Source: Mortierella sp. BCC40632 (Eukaryota; Mortierellomycota; Mortierellomycetes; Mortierellales; Mortierellaceae). From it: a stretch of 64,000 nt of DNA. The DNA lies in assembly GCA_011634665.1 (NCBI GenBank), contig WAEK01000003.1:2202001-2266000 (forward strand), read 5' to 3'. This document shows, one piece after another, positions 22,776-38,164 of the stretch (within the stretch, counting starts at the first letter, position 1; every line of letters starts with the position of its first letter). The notes under the pieces were generated by a model. It was given only the letters and a program-made list of their open reading frames with translations. It was not told the origin of the DNA and did no database searches. The position numbers and the translations under genes were made by a program.

Positions 22776-25690
22776 ATGTCCCTGGCACTTAATCTCAAAA
22801 CCCGCGAGGAGCTATCCGCACTCATCCTCACCATCACAAAGACGGGCGATCTTTACCTCGACCAGACCCAGGTCAAGGTAATATGAGCCAGACTTGGCTC
22901 TTGGCATGTTGTCACCTGAAAAAAGAAAGAAAAGGGAGGAGGGGCTTGGTAGTGTGGATACGTGGCTCCATCTTGGCTGACAAACTGAAGCATACGCAAT
23001 CTGCTAACACAACCGCTTTCGTAATGTCATTGACCGGCTCTTGGCATTCAATAGCAAGTCAAGTCGATATGCAAAAAATCAGAGACCAACGTCAAGATTG
23101 CCTATGAACTGATCATGATACAGCTTCAACAAAAGCATGCGCAGGTATGTCGACGAGTCGATCGAAGGAATGATCTAGAATGCTTGTTTTTCCGGCAGGA
23201 GTATGCCGCAGGGTCACTCACTGACATTTTCATCCAATCTAAAGATTCGGCTCTCCAGCACCCAACTGATCGCTGAACTCTTTCAGCGATCTCACATTTT
23301 CCGAGAACTTTTGGTAGCCGATTACCCTATCTTTCTGCAGCTGACAGTTGGGATCCATCAAAATCCCTTGCCCCCTCCAACTCTCTTTGCCGAAAAGACA
23401 AAGGTTCTCGCTATTTCTCTGACAAATGAATGGAACAAGAAGTACGGCGCAGTCTACAAGCAGGTATGCGCTTTCTTTCTCCTATACTATAGTATCGATC
23501 ACTTGGTGGCGTCAATAGTCCAATACTTACAATCAGAGTCTGTTGGTGGTGCTTTAGGTCTCACTTGGATATGAGTTTCTGCGTTACCACCTCAAAGTCG
23601 ACTTTTCGAACCTGGTCCCTGTCACGGAAGAGGCACGCACAGCAGAAAAGAAGGCACAGGAAGAGATGAGCAAGAGACTTCGTCAAAAGCGATTCGAGAA
23701 GGCTGCTTTGGAGATTGATGAAATCGCGGAAGATATCCAGGAGAACTTACGCCGCATGGTACAGTCAGAGATGAGTAGAGTCTCTTGAAGCATCCGCAGG
23801 GTTCAGACTCACTGACCAACTCTTTGCTTTCTCTCTCTCTATCTCTCTGATAAATGGACTGTATAGAACGCTTGCTTTGACATTTTGGTACCAAAGCTAG
23901 ACGACGAGGCCGAGCTTAATGCAATATTTAGCGCACCTGAATCTTCAGGTGCCGACAGCGACATGATCACGGAAACTGAAACAGACGAGGCTTTTCAAGA
24001 CGGCAATGGAACCGATAGCACGACACTCCAGCATGACCCGTTCGGCATTCACGAGAACGCCTTGGGATCAAATCGTTACAAGCTCACTATCAACCTTTCC
24101 AAAAACCATCCAGTGGATATAGCAGAGACTGATGATAATGCGGAGCTATTTGCAACCTTACGGGAAGGCTATCGCCTAATCGTGAAGAAGCATTGGCCGA
24201 CGGTTATGTTGTGGCACGATGTACTTATAAAGGCTGATCAGGACCAGACTGCACAGCAAAAATCAGAATACAATCGACTCCTCAGATTGGTAATTGACCT
24301 TAAAAGAAACACCTCAGATGCAAAGATTAAAAGTGAGGACTTGGGGATCAATATGGATACTATGTATGGTAAGACGATTGTCTAGAAGTTGGGTATCTTG
24401 GCGTAGAGTCGGTTGGTTGAGATTGTGATGTCAAGCATGCTATTGACTTGTTAATTGTCGTTTAGGCCCACATGAACAAAACTCGGATGAGGATTCTGAT
24501 GATTTTGAAGAGGTTGATGTTGCAGCCTCCAGAGCTGATAAGAAGAAAGGGAAGCAACCAGTGAGGAATGCTCTACCGACTACAGTGAAGAAGCCAAACA
24601 ATTCTGTATTTGCCATGCAAGGGGAAAAGGTCTTGGAGGATGACCCGACATATGCTGGAGGAACTAAGGTGGGCCCTCCAAGGAAGGTCCCCCAAGCGCC
24701 AGAAGCTCAGGCCCCGTCACTCAGTAGCAATGTTGCCCCACATTCTGATGAGGAGTCACGCGAAGGTATTACCACTAGACTCTGTCGAGCAGGGCTCAAA
24801 GACTTTCATTCAAAAATTTTATGAGCACTAACCAATAACTACTTGTCTCGTCGTTGCTATTTTATCCAGAGCTATTGGCGCGAGCACCAGTCATTCCCTG
24901 GGATGACGACCTTGCGGTGTGGGACAAGAAAGAGATAGCCTTTAATACTACTGGTCTAGAGTATTCACACCGATTCCTTGGCGTGGGAGACGGGAGTAAC
25001 ATGGTTTCGGAAGAAACACTAAATCGCATGAAAATGCGAACCACTATTTATTCCCCAGAGGTTCCTCAAGAAATCAAGGTAACAATGTGCCGATTACAGT
25101 ATGTTTGAAAATGCAAAGGACGGCTCAGTTCATATGAAACTGACATATCCTTTTCGTATCATGCCTGATAGGCTTGTCGATTCCCTATGAGTAATGGAAA
25201 GCTATGTATGCGTCGAGATTTGGTCCGCTGCCCTTATCATGGACCTGTAGTGCCTCGTGATGAGTTTGGACAAATTCGGCACTCAGCTCAAGAAGGAGGA
25301 TTCGTCCGTGAGGAAAAGCTCCTCAATGATGAAGAGGAGGCGGATTTAATTAACAGGGCAGTTGCTGCGGCGTCTTCGACTAAAGTCCGAAAGGATAAAT
25401 CGACCTGGGAGGACATCGAAGATGATGTCCACCTTGCCCTTGGTCTGGAAAAGATCGAGCCCAAGCGAAAACGAGGTGGTGGCAAGGATGCCTGGGGAAA
25501 CTCCAAGAAAAAGAAGTCAGAAAAGCCAATGTCAGCACTTGTCAATATTTCTAAACCAGTTGAGTCGGTACGCTCTCGGTTATTGAAGAATGCCTCGAGG
25601 AAGAGTACCAAGGACTCTGTCATACGGGACCAAAGTGGGGAGGAGGAGACTCATAGACGAGACACTAAACTGAACCGAAGGGGAAGATAG
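22776..25690 (+). CDS. UVSSA: UV-stimulated scaffold protein A homologue
   Basis: Eight exons (22776-22877, 23055-23144, 23245-23463, 23558-23758, 23867-24368, 24466-24765, 24870-25078, 25172-25690) give 713 residues, close to the 709 of human UVSSA. The N-terminal VHS-like domain aligns well with the human protein (VKSICKKSETNVKIAY, ELFQRSHIFRELLV, EWNKKYGAVYKQ, GYEFLRYHLK). The C-terminal zinc-binding region is intact: ACRFPMSNGKLCMRRDL followed by RCPYHGPVVPRDEFG, with ligands near C543, C553, C561 and H564. UVSSA is recruited to RNA polymerase II stalled at DNA damage, brings in USP7 and TFIIH in animals, and supports transcription-coupled repair. The middle is acidic and probably disordered (DEDSDDFEEVD), which is where TFIIH-binding motifs sit in the human protein. 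The C-terminal tail is basic with nuclear-localisation-like clusters. Confidence 0.9.
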
Positions 25691-27533
<1,843 letters not shown>

Positions 27534-28756
27534 TTTGGTGATGTGATGGTGTGGGATGGAGGTGTATGGAGCGATCCGCTTTTGCCGAGCAATACATTGG
27601 AACCTCCGAAGGTCGCATTCGACGCCCGAAAAAATACTGAGACGTCACCGTATTTTTTTTTTCTCTCTCATTCTCAAGGGAGGCCATTCATAATAGAACC
27701 AGAGATCAGAGCCAGAAAGAGCCAGATCGCAGCCAGATCGCAAGAGCCAAAAACCACAGAACCAGAACAAAAGAGAAACGCGATAAGTTTCATGAAAAAA
27801 AATGAGATTTTATTGTGCTCTTCTCCTTTAACCCCCCAATTCCCCTCTCTATAGATGACCTTGATTTCCACATACCTAAATGAACAATAGAACAATGGTT
27901 AGATCCATGGCAATTTTACTGAGGATCGGAAACAGAACCATAGCAATGGTAATGTGAAGTTCAGTTCTGAAACAAGAAATCTCATTGCGAAATCGAATTG
28001 AGCTGGGTTAAGTAGCATGTATAGATCATCATTTAAAAGTACCAATGGCTGTGACGCCCGTGGTGGTTTATGAGGCCTACCATTTGTATATTGAAGACGA
28101 TACTCCAACAGTAGTCATATCGGCGCTTGTTTGACTCTGAAGTCGGAATCCTGGGGGAACGGGTGCTGGATCTTGTGGATGGGAAGGGCGTGAAGGAAAG
28201 AAGGAAGAGGGAAGGAAGGAAAGAAAGAAGAAACACCTTGCTGGATCGCGAAGGTTTATGAACCCACTCAACTCTCTAATCTGCACGTGAGTCTGTTTTG
28301 AGTCCGCTCAAGGGACTCATGTAGCCTGTTTTTTTTTTTTTTTCTAGGATGTGCAGCCTTTGTGAGTGATATCTTTCAGTGATTTTTGACTTAGAAAACA
28401 TGACAATAATAATAATAATAAAATGCCAGCCATGAACACCTTGAATCGGGACACTCGGCCTCCTAGCTCCTTCTTTAGTTCTTAAACCTCTTGAGCTTGT
28501 GTGCTTGTGTGCTTGGCGACCGACCTACTTAAGGGTTTTGCTCCATAATGCAGGAGAACTGATTCCCCTGTAGAGTTGAGGCCACCGTCTTTACATTGCT
28601 TGATCTTGCTGCAGGAGTACAGACCTGAACACGAGAGAGTGAGAGAGAGACAATAGAGTGTGATAGATCTTTCATACTTCCGAATCACTCAGAAGCCCAG
28701 TGATCTCCAATACCATTTGCATCGCAGCTGTCTTGCAGGAAAAAAGAGGACCAGGC
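27534..28756. other. divergent upstream region, NDUFS7 / SIR2
   Basis: The 1.2 kb between the two start codons contains a short ATA repeat near 28406-28422, T runs near 27652 and 28328, and GGAA-type purine blocks near 28195-28230. No coding segment is supported. Confidence 0.5.
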
Positions 28757-31700
28757 ATGTCACAGTCTAATCATTCTACAAAACAGGAAGCACTGGAACA
28801 GTCCTCTTCAGGCGTCTTGACTCAGGAACAGACAAAGAAACATCCACTCCAGATCACCACCGACATTCCTCTCGCATCTCAACGTCCAAGCAGTCAACCG
28901 GATTCCCCCGTTAGTAGGAAAAGAGCTGAAGGGACAGACGACGACCACAAGTCCGCGAACAATGATAACCAAGAAAGGCCTGACTCTACCTCTGTAGATC
29001 ACAGCACAAGCTCTCATCCTCCGCTAAAGAAGACAAAGACATCAGCCTCATTATCTCAGTTCAGTCTCACTGAGTATAGATGTTCTCAAGAGGCTGTGGA
29101 TGATCTTGCTTCGCCTCAAACATCTCCAAATCTCGAACCCGTCGATCCAGATTCTCAGTCAACAAATAGTCGCAAGGACTCGACATCCTCGAATCCTATC
29201 ATTCCAGTCCTGGGAAGATCGCGTACATTGGAAGAGTTTCGACCTGGCCCCGTCCCTCTCACGAGGAGCTCAAGCAATATCGGAGAATGTCTTTCAACAC
29301 CCAACGAAACAGCTATTGGGAATCTGAGTTTGGGAACCTCCAACAGTTTGACTTCCAGGATACAAGGTATTGAGAGGGCCATGGGAGTTATCACAAGTCG
29401 TCCAGGAAGCCGACATGGAAGTCCCTCAGACATTACGATTGACCGGAGAAGCAGAGAAAATACACCAATGCAAGTTGAAGTGGGGTCATCCGATGCTCCC
29501 AATCCGTCCGCAAGCTTTGAGGATGACTCTTCATTCCTCAGACAATACTCGCCAATCTCAGAGGTCAGCGAAGATGAGGAAAGTGCGAGTGAGGACGAGC
29601 AACTCAAGACATCCACTCTCCTCGACGAGTGCGATGACTACAACGAAGAGAGCGATGAGGACTATCATTCTGAGGCAAACACGACGATCGATGAGGATGG
29701 GAACCGACTTTCTTCTCCTGAAGCTGACGAGGACTCATTAAGCGATATTGACTTGAATAATATTTATTCGAGTGTTGTGGATATATCACACGTCCCGCGT
29801 GTTCCAGAGGATGTTGAAGAAATGATCCAAGAAGAAGCAAGAGCTCATGGTAAGTACTGATCTACTCATATCGTCATCATAGTCTACCAAATCTCGATCA
29901 TTCACCTATAGCTGTCGATACAACCATGATGGGAAACTTTTCTTTTTTTTTTTTTACATGAATAGGCGTGCAGTATATTGTCGAAAAGTACATCAACTCG
30001 AAGGCCTATTCTCCGACTAGCATGTTGTTGATGACATATGCAATTGAAGACGAGGTAAGTACCCTCGATCTAGTTGGATTTGCCACTTGTCTCATATAAG
30101 CATTAGCATGTGATTCAACGGTTTATCTTTTACCCTATCCCTTTTTCCCAGCCTCGAATCCCCGCATATACCAACGATAGCCACCTTCTTGGCGAGTTTG
30201 TGCAGCGTCTTTCAAATATTGTCAGCCACCGGAGACGCCTAAAGGATATCCACGCAATCCATCACGTTGTGGAGCTGCTGAAGACCTCAAAAAACATCAT
30301 GGTTCTAACAGGAGCAGGAGTGTCAGTGTCCTGTGGCATTCCCGATTTCCGGTCACCCAATGGCGTTTACAGTCGACTGGCGGAATTTGAGCTGGATGAT
30401 CCACAGGACATGTTTGATCTCGAGTATTTTTGTGAACATCCGCAAGCATTCTACTCCTTTGCGCGTGAAATATATCCTGGAAACTTTACTCCTTCACCGT
30501 CTCATCATTTTATCAAGCTACTGGAAGATAAAGGCAAGCTGCTCCGGAATTACACGCAGAACATTGATACATTGGAACAAAAGGCGGGGATCAAACGGAT
30601 TCTGCAATGCCATGGTAGGTGGATCCACAGCATTCTCGCTGAGAGTACCTCTATCTTCCTAATGTAACTCGATGTAACCACTTGTGCCTGAATGGATGTG
30701 TTTTCTGTATTTTGTGGAATGAATAGGATCATTTGCAACAGCTACATGCCTAAAGTGCAAGAATCAGGTTAATGGAGATGATCTTAAGGATGCCATCAAT
30801 CGACAGGAAGTCGCATACTGCACAGTTTGCCTTCCTCATGGACCCGATGCTAGTATTCATTCAGACCAACAGGATAATTCTCAAACAAATTCAGAGACCA
30901 TTAGCCCAGATGGTATGGAGGACCTGTTTTTAAGGCCAATCATGAAGCCTGACATCATATTCTTCGGCGAACAGCTGTCAAAGTCGTTTGAAAGATTTCT
31001 TGAAGAAGACAGAATCAAGGTGGATTTGCTTATTGTGATGGGAAGCAGTCTAAGAGTTGCTCCTGTTAGCAGCATCATGAGTAAGTGGAGTTGTAAGACT
31101 ATCGAGAGATCGCTAAAAGAAAAAAAAATAATCGGTCATAATACGACGCCTAATACCCATGCCGATTGTTTTGTTATATATTTCTAGATATGCTGCCAAC
31201 TAAAGTCCCTCAGGTTCTCATTAATATGACTCCAATCACTCATATGGAATTTGACGTTCAACTTCTTGGCGACTGCGACACTATTGTCGCGGAGCTTTGT
31301 AGGCAGGCTAACTGGGAGCTGGTGCACGAAAAGCTACCAGGAGGTTCGTCCAACGTGTCTAACATGGAAAGAAACGCCAACTTGGATGGATCCGGTAGAG
31401 GTGGTCGGGAGAAGTGGTCTCTTGTGGAACCAAACACATATTTGTTCAAAGGCGCGATCCCAGCTGATATTGATTACGTGTCAAGTCAACATATTGGGCT
31501 ATCAAATGCTCGATGGGAAGGAAATGATGACCTTGGAACACTCTCCGAGAATGAGGAAATCAATCGAGCTCAGCCTTGGCACGACCAAGCAATGCATCTA
31601 GAAAGCATACCAGAAACGAACACTGAAGGCGAATCCAGCGATGACTATCAAAATCTTGAGACCAAGGTGTCTCCGACAGGGACATCGGTCCCTAAAGGCT

Positions 31701-32026
31701 CCTCGGACCCCGTTTCGACGATTTCAACATCACATATCCAAGGTCAGAATCTTCCAGAATTTTCACTCCCAAGAGAGGCCGAGTTCGAGGAGTGGGGCGG
31801 TGTTGATGATTCGCAGCTTCTGGCGGCGATAGAAGACACTCTCCCAAGTGGTGAACAGGGTCATGAATCCATTGAGGATCAAGTGTCAAGATCAAAACCT
31901 AGCCCTGATTTGTCCGCAAGAATCCTGCCGCCAGCGCCTACTGTCGATCTCACTAAGGCCATTGACATTGGTCGACCACCCTCTCCACGAGTCGAGACAA
32001 TGTCCGCGGACCAAGATTCAGCCTAG
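28757..32026 (+). CDS. NAD-dependent protein deacetylase, SIR2/SIRT1 class
   Basis: Five exons (28757-29849, 29966-30054, 30152-30614, 30727-31080, 31188-32026) give 945 residues. The sirtuin core spans roughly 400-720: NAD site GAGVSVSCGIPDFRS at 448, TQNIDTLEQ at 529, catalytic His in QCHGSFATATC at 548, and zinc cysteines C556/C559 (CLKC) and C580/C583 (CTVC). FFGEQL, MGSSLRVAPV and VPQVLINMTP follow. The sequence tracks animal SIRT1 and yeast Sir2/Hst1 (class I), so histone or transcription-factor deacetylation in the nucleus is the likely role. A 364-residue Ser/Pro/acid-rich N-terminal extension with a Lys-rich patch (HPPLKKTKTSASLSQF) and a 230-residue acidic C-terminal tail are probably disordered. 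Between the zinc cysteines and FFGE there is an extra polar loop of about 30 residues. The start is the first in-frame ATG; an upstream GTG-initiated frame is not used. Confidence 0.93.
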
Positions 32027-33188
32027 CAATAGTAACAATTGGCGATCGAAACCTGCATACATGAGCTGAGATGGATATAGATGGATTGACGTTAAGACAG
32101 CCCTTCCCTCCTCCTCCTTGCAGGCTTCATTTTCCTTCCCGTGTATCATAGCGTAGTTGCCTTGCTCGGGTCCCTATTTATGAGTGTTAGACATTGAATT
32201 GTCCAATTGCATCTTTGCCGAGCATGGCGTAATAAAAAACTCCACCTTGGACAGCTAGGAGCAAAGTATGAGACCCGGTAACGACACAGGGTTGTTGGTG
32301 CATGCGCAAAAGTCCGCTGCTTCGCCAGGAAAAAAAAATTCTCGAGTGACAGAACCCTCTCACTGCTTGGCTGTGGGTCCGCGATTTTCTCACTTGACCC
32401 CGCTTATTGCTTTTCAGTAGTCGCCATCTCTTTCTTTCTCTTTTTTCTCTTCTTGACAACACCCTTGCCCATCCTTACCGCTCTTTCATTGACATCTGTT
32501 GAGCCCATCGATTGTTCTCGTCACGCCCCCCACCTCACCAAGGTACGACATTATTCCTTCTTTCGAAGGATTTCTTTCGCATGTTCCTTACTGAATGGTC
32601 CAGACGCATGCATGCGCCTGCAGAGTGCCATGGTGCTGTTCGTCTGACCCAGGGCTACGGGGAGCAGATCTGCTCCTTTTCCGTGGCCAGGCATCAACCT
32701 TTCAGTTTTGCGCGCCAACCTTTCCAAATTCAATGTTGTGCCTGTTCTGGGCGTTCCGATCCTACCCGGTCAGGACATGTTTAGCTCAGTTTCCACCCTT
32801 CTGAGTTCATGGACAATAAACTTCCAAGTGAAGCTTGATGTCTATGTTCCCATTCTGGTGGTAGTGGTAGTGGTGGTGGTAGTGGTGGTGGCATGGCTAC
32901 TTCTCATGCAGAATCAGTGCCGGCAGCCATGCCCACATCGCGTTGTCGCAGGTGGCTGTTGTGAAGCCATCGCAGGTTGGAATGGGACCAGCGCGAGCGA
33001 GAGATTCCTGCTGACAGATCTCTCTCTTTTTTTTTTCTTTCTCAGACTGATAGGAATAACGCCTTTCCCATCCCATCCAAGCCTCACTCTTTCTCTCTCT
33101 TACACACTCTCGATCTCAATCTATTCTCTCTCTCTCGGCGCACTGAGCACCTCCCCTCTACTTTCCTCCCTTTTACCTATAAACTAGT
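32027..33188. other. intergenic region and ATP-citrate lyase leader
   Basis: It holds the SIR2 3' end and the upstream region of ATP-citrate lyase. CT-rich blocks at 32430-32460 and 33003-33180 look like promoter and leader sequence. A good donor (CACCAAG|GTACGA near 32541) and acceptor (TTTCTCAG near 33044) would allow a 5' UTR intron; this is speculative. A GGTAGT-type repeat lies at about 32860-32892. No coding segment is supported. Confidence 0.45.
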
Positions 33189-36100
33189 ATGTCTGCCAAG
33201 GCTGTCCGCGAGTACGACGGGAAGCTGCTCCTTGCCCACTGGCTCCTCAGGACACCCATCCCTGCCTCGAGTGCGTCGACCACAGGATCCAAGTTTGTGC
33301 AACCAAAGACGCGCCTGGCCCAGATCGCCATTGATAGCACAATCCTCAACCAGAGTACATCCTCGCCTGTGTTTGTTCAGCACGTCAAGTCGCTCCTCGA
33401 TAACTTGGAGCAGACTCACCCTTGGTTGTTGGCCCACAAATTGGTCGCCAAACCTGACCAGCTGATCAAGCGTCGTGGCAAGTCAGGTCTCTTACTGTTG
33501 AATGCAGAATGGGCGGAGGTCAGAAAGTGGATCGCCGCACACGCTGGCAAGGAAGTTGTCGTAAGTTCTGGCGTATTAATGATTAGCGCAAAAGGAAATA
33601 ACCTTGATCCTTCCACACCGTTCTACTCCTCTTCCTTTGGATTTTCAGAATGAGTGAAAAAAAAATAATAAGGAGTACCTCTTCTGTCACTGCTCTCTTT
33701 GCGGAGCAAATGGAGTAGTAGGACGTTGATCGTCCCTTCACCCGATAGGAGCGGACCAGATCGAGCAAAAGTCTGGGGCAGCCCGCTCTCGTGTCGCTCC
33801 CCGCTCACGCTCACGCGGACCTTTGCATGTGCGCCCATCCCTTGACCTAACAACACGTTTTTTTTTTAATTTTTCTGTGCCCGCCCATTTCTAGGTGGAC
33901 AACGTTCCCGGAGTTCTCAAGACCTTCCTTATCGAGCCCTTTGTCCCTCACCCTGCCGATACCGAATACTATATCTGTGTCAATTCGGACCGCTTTGGCG
34001 ACAACATTTTGTTCACACATGAGGGAGGTATTGAGGTTGGCGATGTTGATGCCAAGGCTTTGAGGCTCCAGGTCAAGGTCCAGGATGCCTTCCCTACTCC
34101 TGCCGCCATCCAATCGGCCCTTTTGACCAATGTTCCCGAAGCAAAGCATGACGTCTTGATCGATTTTATTTCTCGTCTCTATGCTGTCTACGTGGATCTC
34201 CATTTCACATATCTCGAAATCAACCCATTGGTGGTCCTGGATCCCACAACAGAGCACCCAGCTGCCGTCTTTTATCTGGATTTGGCGGCCAAGGTGGATC
34301 AGACAGCAGAGTTTGAGTCTGGTCCCAAGTGGGCTTTTGCTAGAGCTCCCCAGAACATTGGATTGGTTCCAGCTAGCCCACAAGGAATCGATTTTGGTCC
34401 ACCACTCGAGTTCCCAGCTCCCTTTGGACGTGAATTGACCAAGGAGGAGGCGTACGTTCAGGAGCTGGATTCGAAGACTGGAGCGTCACTCAAGCTTACT
34501 ATCTTGAACAAGGATGGTCGTATCTGGACCATGGTTGCAGGAGGAGGAGCTTCTGTTGTCTACAGGTAAGACCAGTGGCCGGTTTCAGATGTACACACAT
34601 GCGCCAAAGCGTCTGTGCGCAAAGACAAGCGGCGTGGATGTGTCACTTTAGTCAGGCCCGTGTCCTTCCTCCAATGGGGACAGTGAGGGAAGGAGGAAAA
34701 GCTGTTCGGGAGAAAAAATTCAAAACAACCGAGACTGACCTTTCGATCATTTTATGTTCTTTTTCTGTAGTGACGCTATTGCAGCTTTAGGACAAGCACA
34801 TGAGCTCGCCAACTATGGAGAGTATTCCGGAGCACCAACAGAGACGCAGACGTATGAGTATGCAAAGACTATTCTCGACCTGATGACTCGCGGATCGCAC
34901 CCTCACCCCTTGGGCAAAGTGCTGATTATTGGAGGTGGTATCGCCAACTTTACCAATGTCGCCTCGACCTTCAAGGGTATCGTTCGCGCCTTGACCGAGT
35001 TCAAGCAGCCATTGATCGCTCACAAGGTTCGCATCTTTGTTCGTCGTGGAGGTCCTAACTACCAAGAGGGTCTCCGATCAATGCGTCAATTGGGCGAGAC
35101 TTTGGGCGTGGAGATCCAGGTCTTTGGACCTGAGACGCATATCACTGAGATTGTGCCCTTGGCTTTGACGGGCAAGGTCTCGGGTGTGACTCAGTCGGGA
35201 ACAAGCACACCCCTGTCGTCCGGAAACCTGCTTCAGGACCAACTTTTGGGAAGCAGCACGCCCCGTACAGGAGGATCCCGCGCCTGCTCGCCTCCCCCTC
35301 CAGAGGACAGAATGACCTTTTTCCAAGATCAGAAGGAGTCTGGAGAGACTAGCCAACATGACGACAACACACCCTTCACTGCCCATACTCGCTCCATCAT
35401 CTTTGGTATGCAGCCCCGTGCAGTCCAGGGCATGCTTGACTTTGACTTTATCTGCAAGCGTGAGATCCCCTCAGTGGCCGCCATGGTTTATCCCTTTGGT
35501 GGAGCTCATGTCCAAAAGTTCTACTGGGGCACCAAGGAAACTCTCTTGCCCGTCTTCACCTCGTTGGAAGAGGCCGTAGCCAAGTTCCCCGATGTGGATA
35601 CCATTGTCAACTTTGCTTCTTGCCGCTCCGTCTATGAATCGACGCGCGACATCCTTAAGCACTCGAAGCAGATTCGTACCATCTCGATCATTGCCGAGGG
35701 TGTGCCTGAACGCCGTGCACGTCAGATCCTTTGGGAGGCTAAGGAGCGCAATGTCCTGGTGATTGGACCTGCCACCGTCGGAGGCATCAAGCCTGGATGC
35801 TTTAAGATTGGAAACACTGGAGGTATGATGGATAATATTGTCTCATCCAAGCTTTACCGCCCTGGTTCGGTTGCCTATGTGTCCAAGTCTGGAGGCATGT
35901 CGAACGAGTTGAACAACATTATCTCTCGTACGACTGATGGTGTTTATGAGGGAGTCGCCATTGGAGGAGACCGTTATCCTGGATCGACCTTTATCGATCA
36001 TTTGCTCCGCTATGAGCGTGATCCCAGCTGTAAGATGCTTGTTCTCTTGGGAGAGGTTGGAGGTGTGGAGGAATACAAGGTCTGTGAGGCTGTCAAGAAC

Positions 36101-37249
36101 GGTACTATTCGCAAGCCTGTCATTGCCTGGTGCATTGGCACTTGTGCCAAGATGTTTGCGACCGAGGTTCAGTTTGGACATGCTGGTGCTCTCGCTCAGT
36201 CCGATCTGGAGACCGCCGATGCCAAGAACAAGGCTCTCCGTGCCGCAGGCGTCATTGTCCCCGAGACGTTTGAGAAATTGCCTCTGGTCTTGAGCCAGAC
36301 TTACCAGACCTTGGTCAAGAAGGGCGTCATCACTGTCCGTTCAGAGCCCGAGACCCCCAAGATCCCCATTGATTACTCGTGGGCTCAGGAACTTGGCCTT
36401 GTCCGTAAGCCAGCCTCGTTCGTGTCCACTATTTGCGATGACCGTGGTCAGGAGTTGTTGTACGCGGGCATGCGTATTTCGGATGTCTTCAAGGAGGACA
36501 TTGGCATTGGAGGCGTTTTGTCATTGCTGTGGTTCAAGCGTCGCCTGCCCGACTATGCTTGCAAGTTTATTGAGATGGTTCTGATGCTCACTGCGGATCA
36601 CGGTCCTGCGGTGTCTGGAGCGCACAACACGATTGTCACAGCTCGTGCAGGTAAGGACCTTGTCTCTTCTCTCTGCGCGGGTCTGTTGACGATCGGTGAC
36701 CGTTTCGGAGGCGCGTTGGATGGTGCTGCTGAACAATTCTCGTCTGCGTACGATAAGTCGCTCTCGCCTCGCGAGTTTGTGACTTCGATGCGAAAGCAGA
36801 ACAAGTTGATTCTTGGAATTGGTCACAAGATCAAGTCAAGAACCAACCCGGATTTGCGTGTTGAGATTATCAAGAACTATGCCAAGGCCAACTTCCCTTC
36901 CACCCCAGTTTTGGACTATGCCCTGGCTGTGGAGACAATCACGACCTCCAAGAAGGACAACCTGATCTTGAATGTTGATGGTGCGATCGGTATCCTGTTT
37001 GTGGACTTGTTGAGAAACTCGGGTGCATTCACTCGTGAGGAGGCAGAGGAGTATATCAAAATTGGTACCCTGAACGGACTCTTTGTTCTTGGCCGGACGA
37101 TTGGATTCATTGGTCACTTCTTGGACCAGAAGCGGTTGAAGCAGGGACTGTACAGACACCCATGGGATGATATTTCGTACCTCACGCCAGGAAACGAGCT
37201 CGGTCGGACCGCTGTCTCGTTGGAGACTATCAACAAGAAGTCCTCGTAA
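33189..37249 (+). CDS. ACLY: ATP-citrate synthase (lyase), single-chain form
   Basis: Three exons (33189-33560, 33895-34565, 34771-37249) give 1,173 residues, against 1,101 in human ACLY. The N-terminal half is the ATP-grasp/CoA-ligase part ([52 protein letters not shown]). After a low-complexity linker (about residues 490-550, Ser/Thr/Pro-rich) come the CoA-binding part and the phosphohistidine loop [11 protein letters not shown], with the catalytic His near 818. The C-terminal citrate-synthase-like domain follows ([37 protein letters not shown]). It makes cytosolic acetyl-CoA and oxaloacetate from citrate, CoA and ATP, feeding fatty-acid synthesis and histone acetylation. The N-terminal 60 residues carry a Ser/Thr-rich insert relative to human. 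The fused architecture supports a non-ascomycete fungus. Confidence 0.96.
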
Positions 37250-37411
37250 AAAAAAAAAAAAAAAGGGGGGGGTGGATTTTTTTTTTTTTTTTTTCCCTTC
37301 CCTCTCTCGCTCTTTGAGACCGAGCAAGCTAGAGACTGGGATGGCATTGTCAATCACTAACCTAGGACTCGGAGCAAGCCCTATGATTTTTTTTTCTTTC
37401 TAAACTTGATC

Positions 37412-37417
37412 AATAAA
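37412..37417 (+). terminator. poly(A) signal of ATP-citrate lyase
   Basis: AATAAA lies 163 bases after the stop, in an AT-rich stretch. Confidence 0.45.
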
Positions 37418-37670
37418 CTGAATAACAAAAACTAAGGAGAGAAAAGAGGAAGGGGATGCTAGGCAAGGGGAGCTTAGGCAGGGAGCCTGTCAAATAAAAA
37501 CAACTACAGCAACAACAACAACAAAAAAAGAGAGAGAGAACACTTGTTCACTTATCGTAGAAAACGAGCTCTTTCCCCATCCAAACAGTCACCTCAACTG
37601 CGCATTGAAGATACTCCTATTCCTCCTTTCTTCTTCCTCCTTTCTTCTTCCTCTCACTCGTACATCTCCT

Positions 37671-37712
37671 TCTCTCTCTCTCTATCTCTTTCTCTCTCTC
37701 TCTCTCTCTCTC
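37671..37712. repeat. CT microsatellite
   Basis: An almost pure CT dinucleotide tract with one ATCTCTT interruption, in the convergent 3' region. Confidence 0.85.
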
Positions 37713-38133
37713 CTCCTTCTCTCTTCTTGTCTCTCTCAGCCAGTTGATGTGCGCCAACCTTCTTCTTCTTCCTCGGTTGCGCTCCTAAACGAGGGAGTGG
37801 ACTCATTTTGCTCCGCAAAAGGGAGATGAGGAGAAGAGGGTCCCTTGATTTGCCTCCGTATGGAGTAATAAACAGGAGAGTAAATCTCCACACACTTTGG
37901 TCTTCGTTATTTCTGGTTACAAAAAAAAGTGGTGTGTGAAACCATGTTGTATTGTAAAAGTTGTGCTGTGAGCTGATAGAAGAAAGGGAAGGGGGGGACA
38001 GCTACAAACGATGACAGAGAAACGAGGAGTGATACAACCTTAGTCTATAGGAATAATCAAATAGTGAAACTAAGTAGGGTAGGGTAGGGGAAAGGTCGAG
38101 GTCGAGATCGAGAGGGAGTTGAGGAGATGAATG

Positions 38134-38134
<1 letters not shown>

Positions 38135-38160
<26 letters not shown>
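38135..38160. repeat. A26 homopolymer
   Basis: An uninterrupted run of 26 A, followed directly by a GA-rich stretch. Confidence 0.95.
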
Positions 38161-38164
<4 letters not shown>

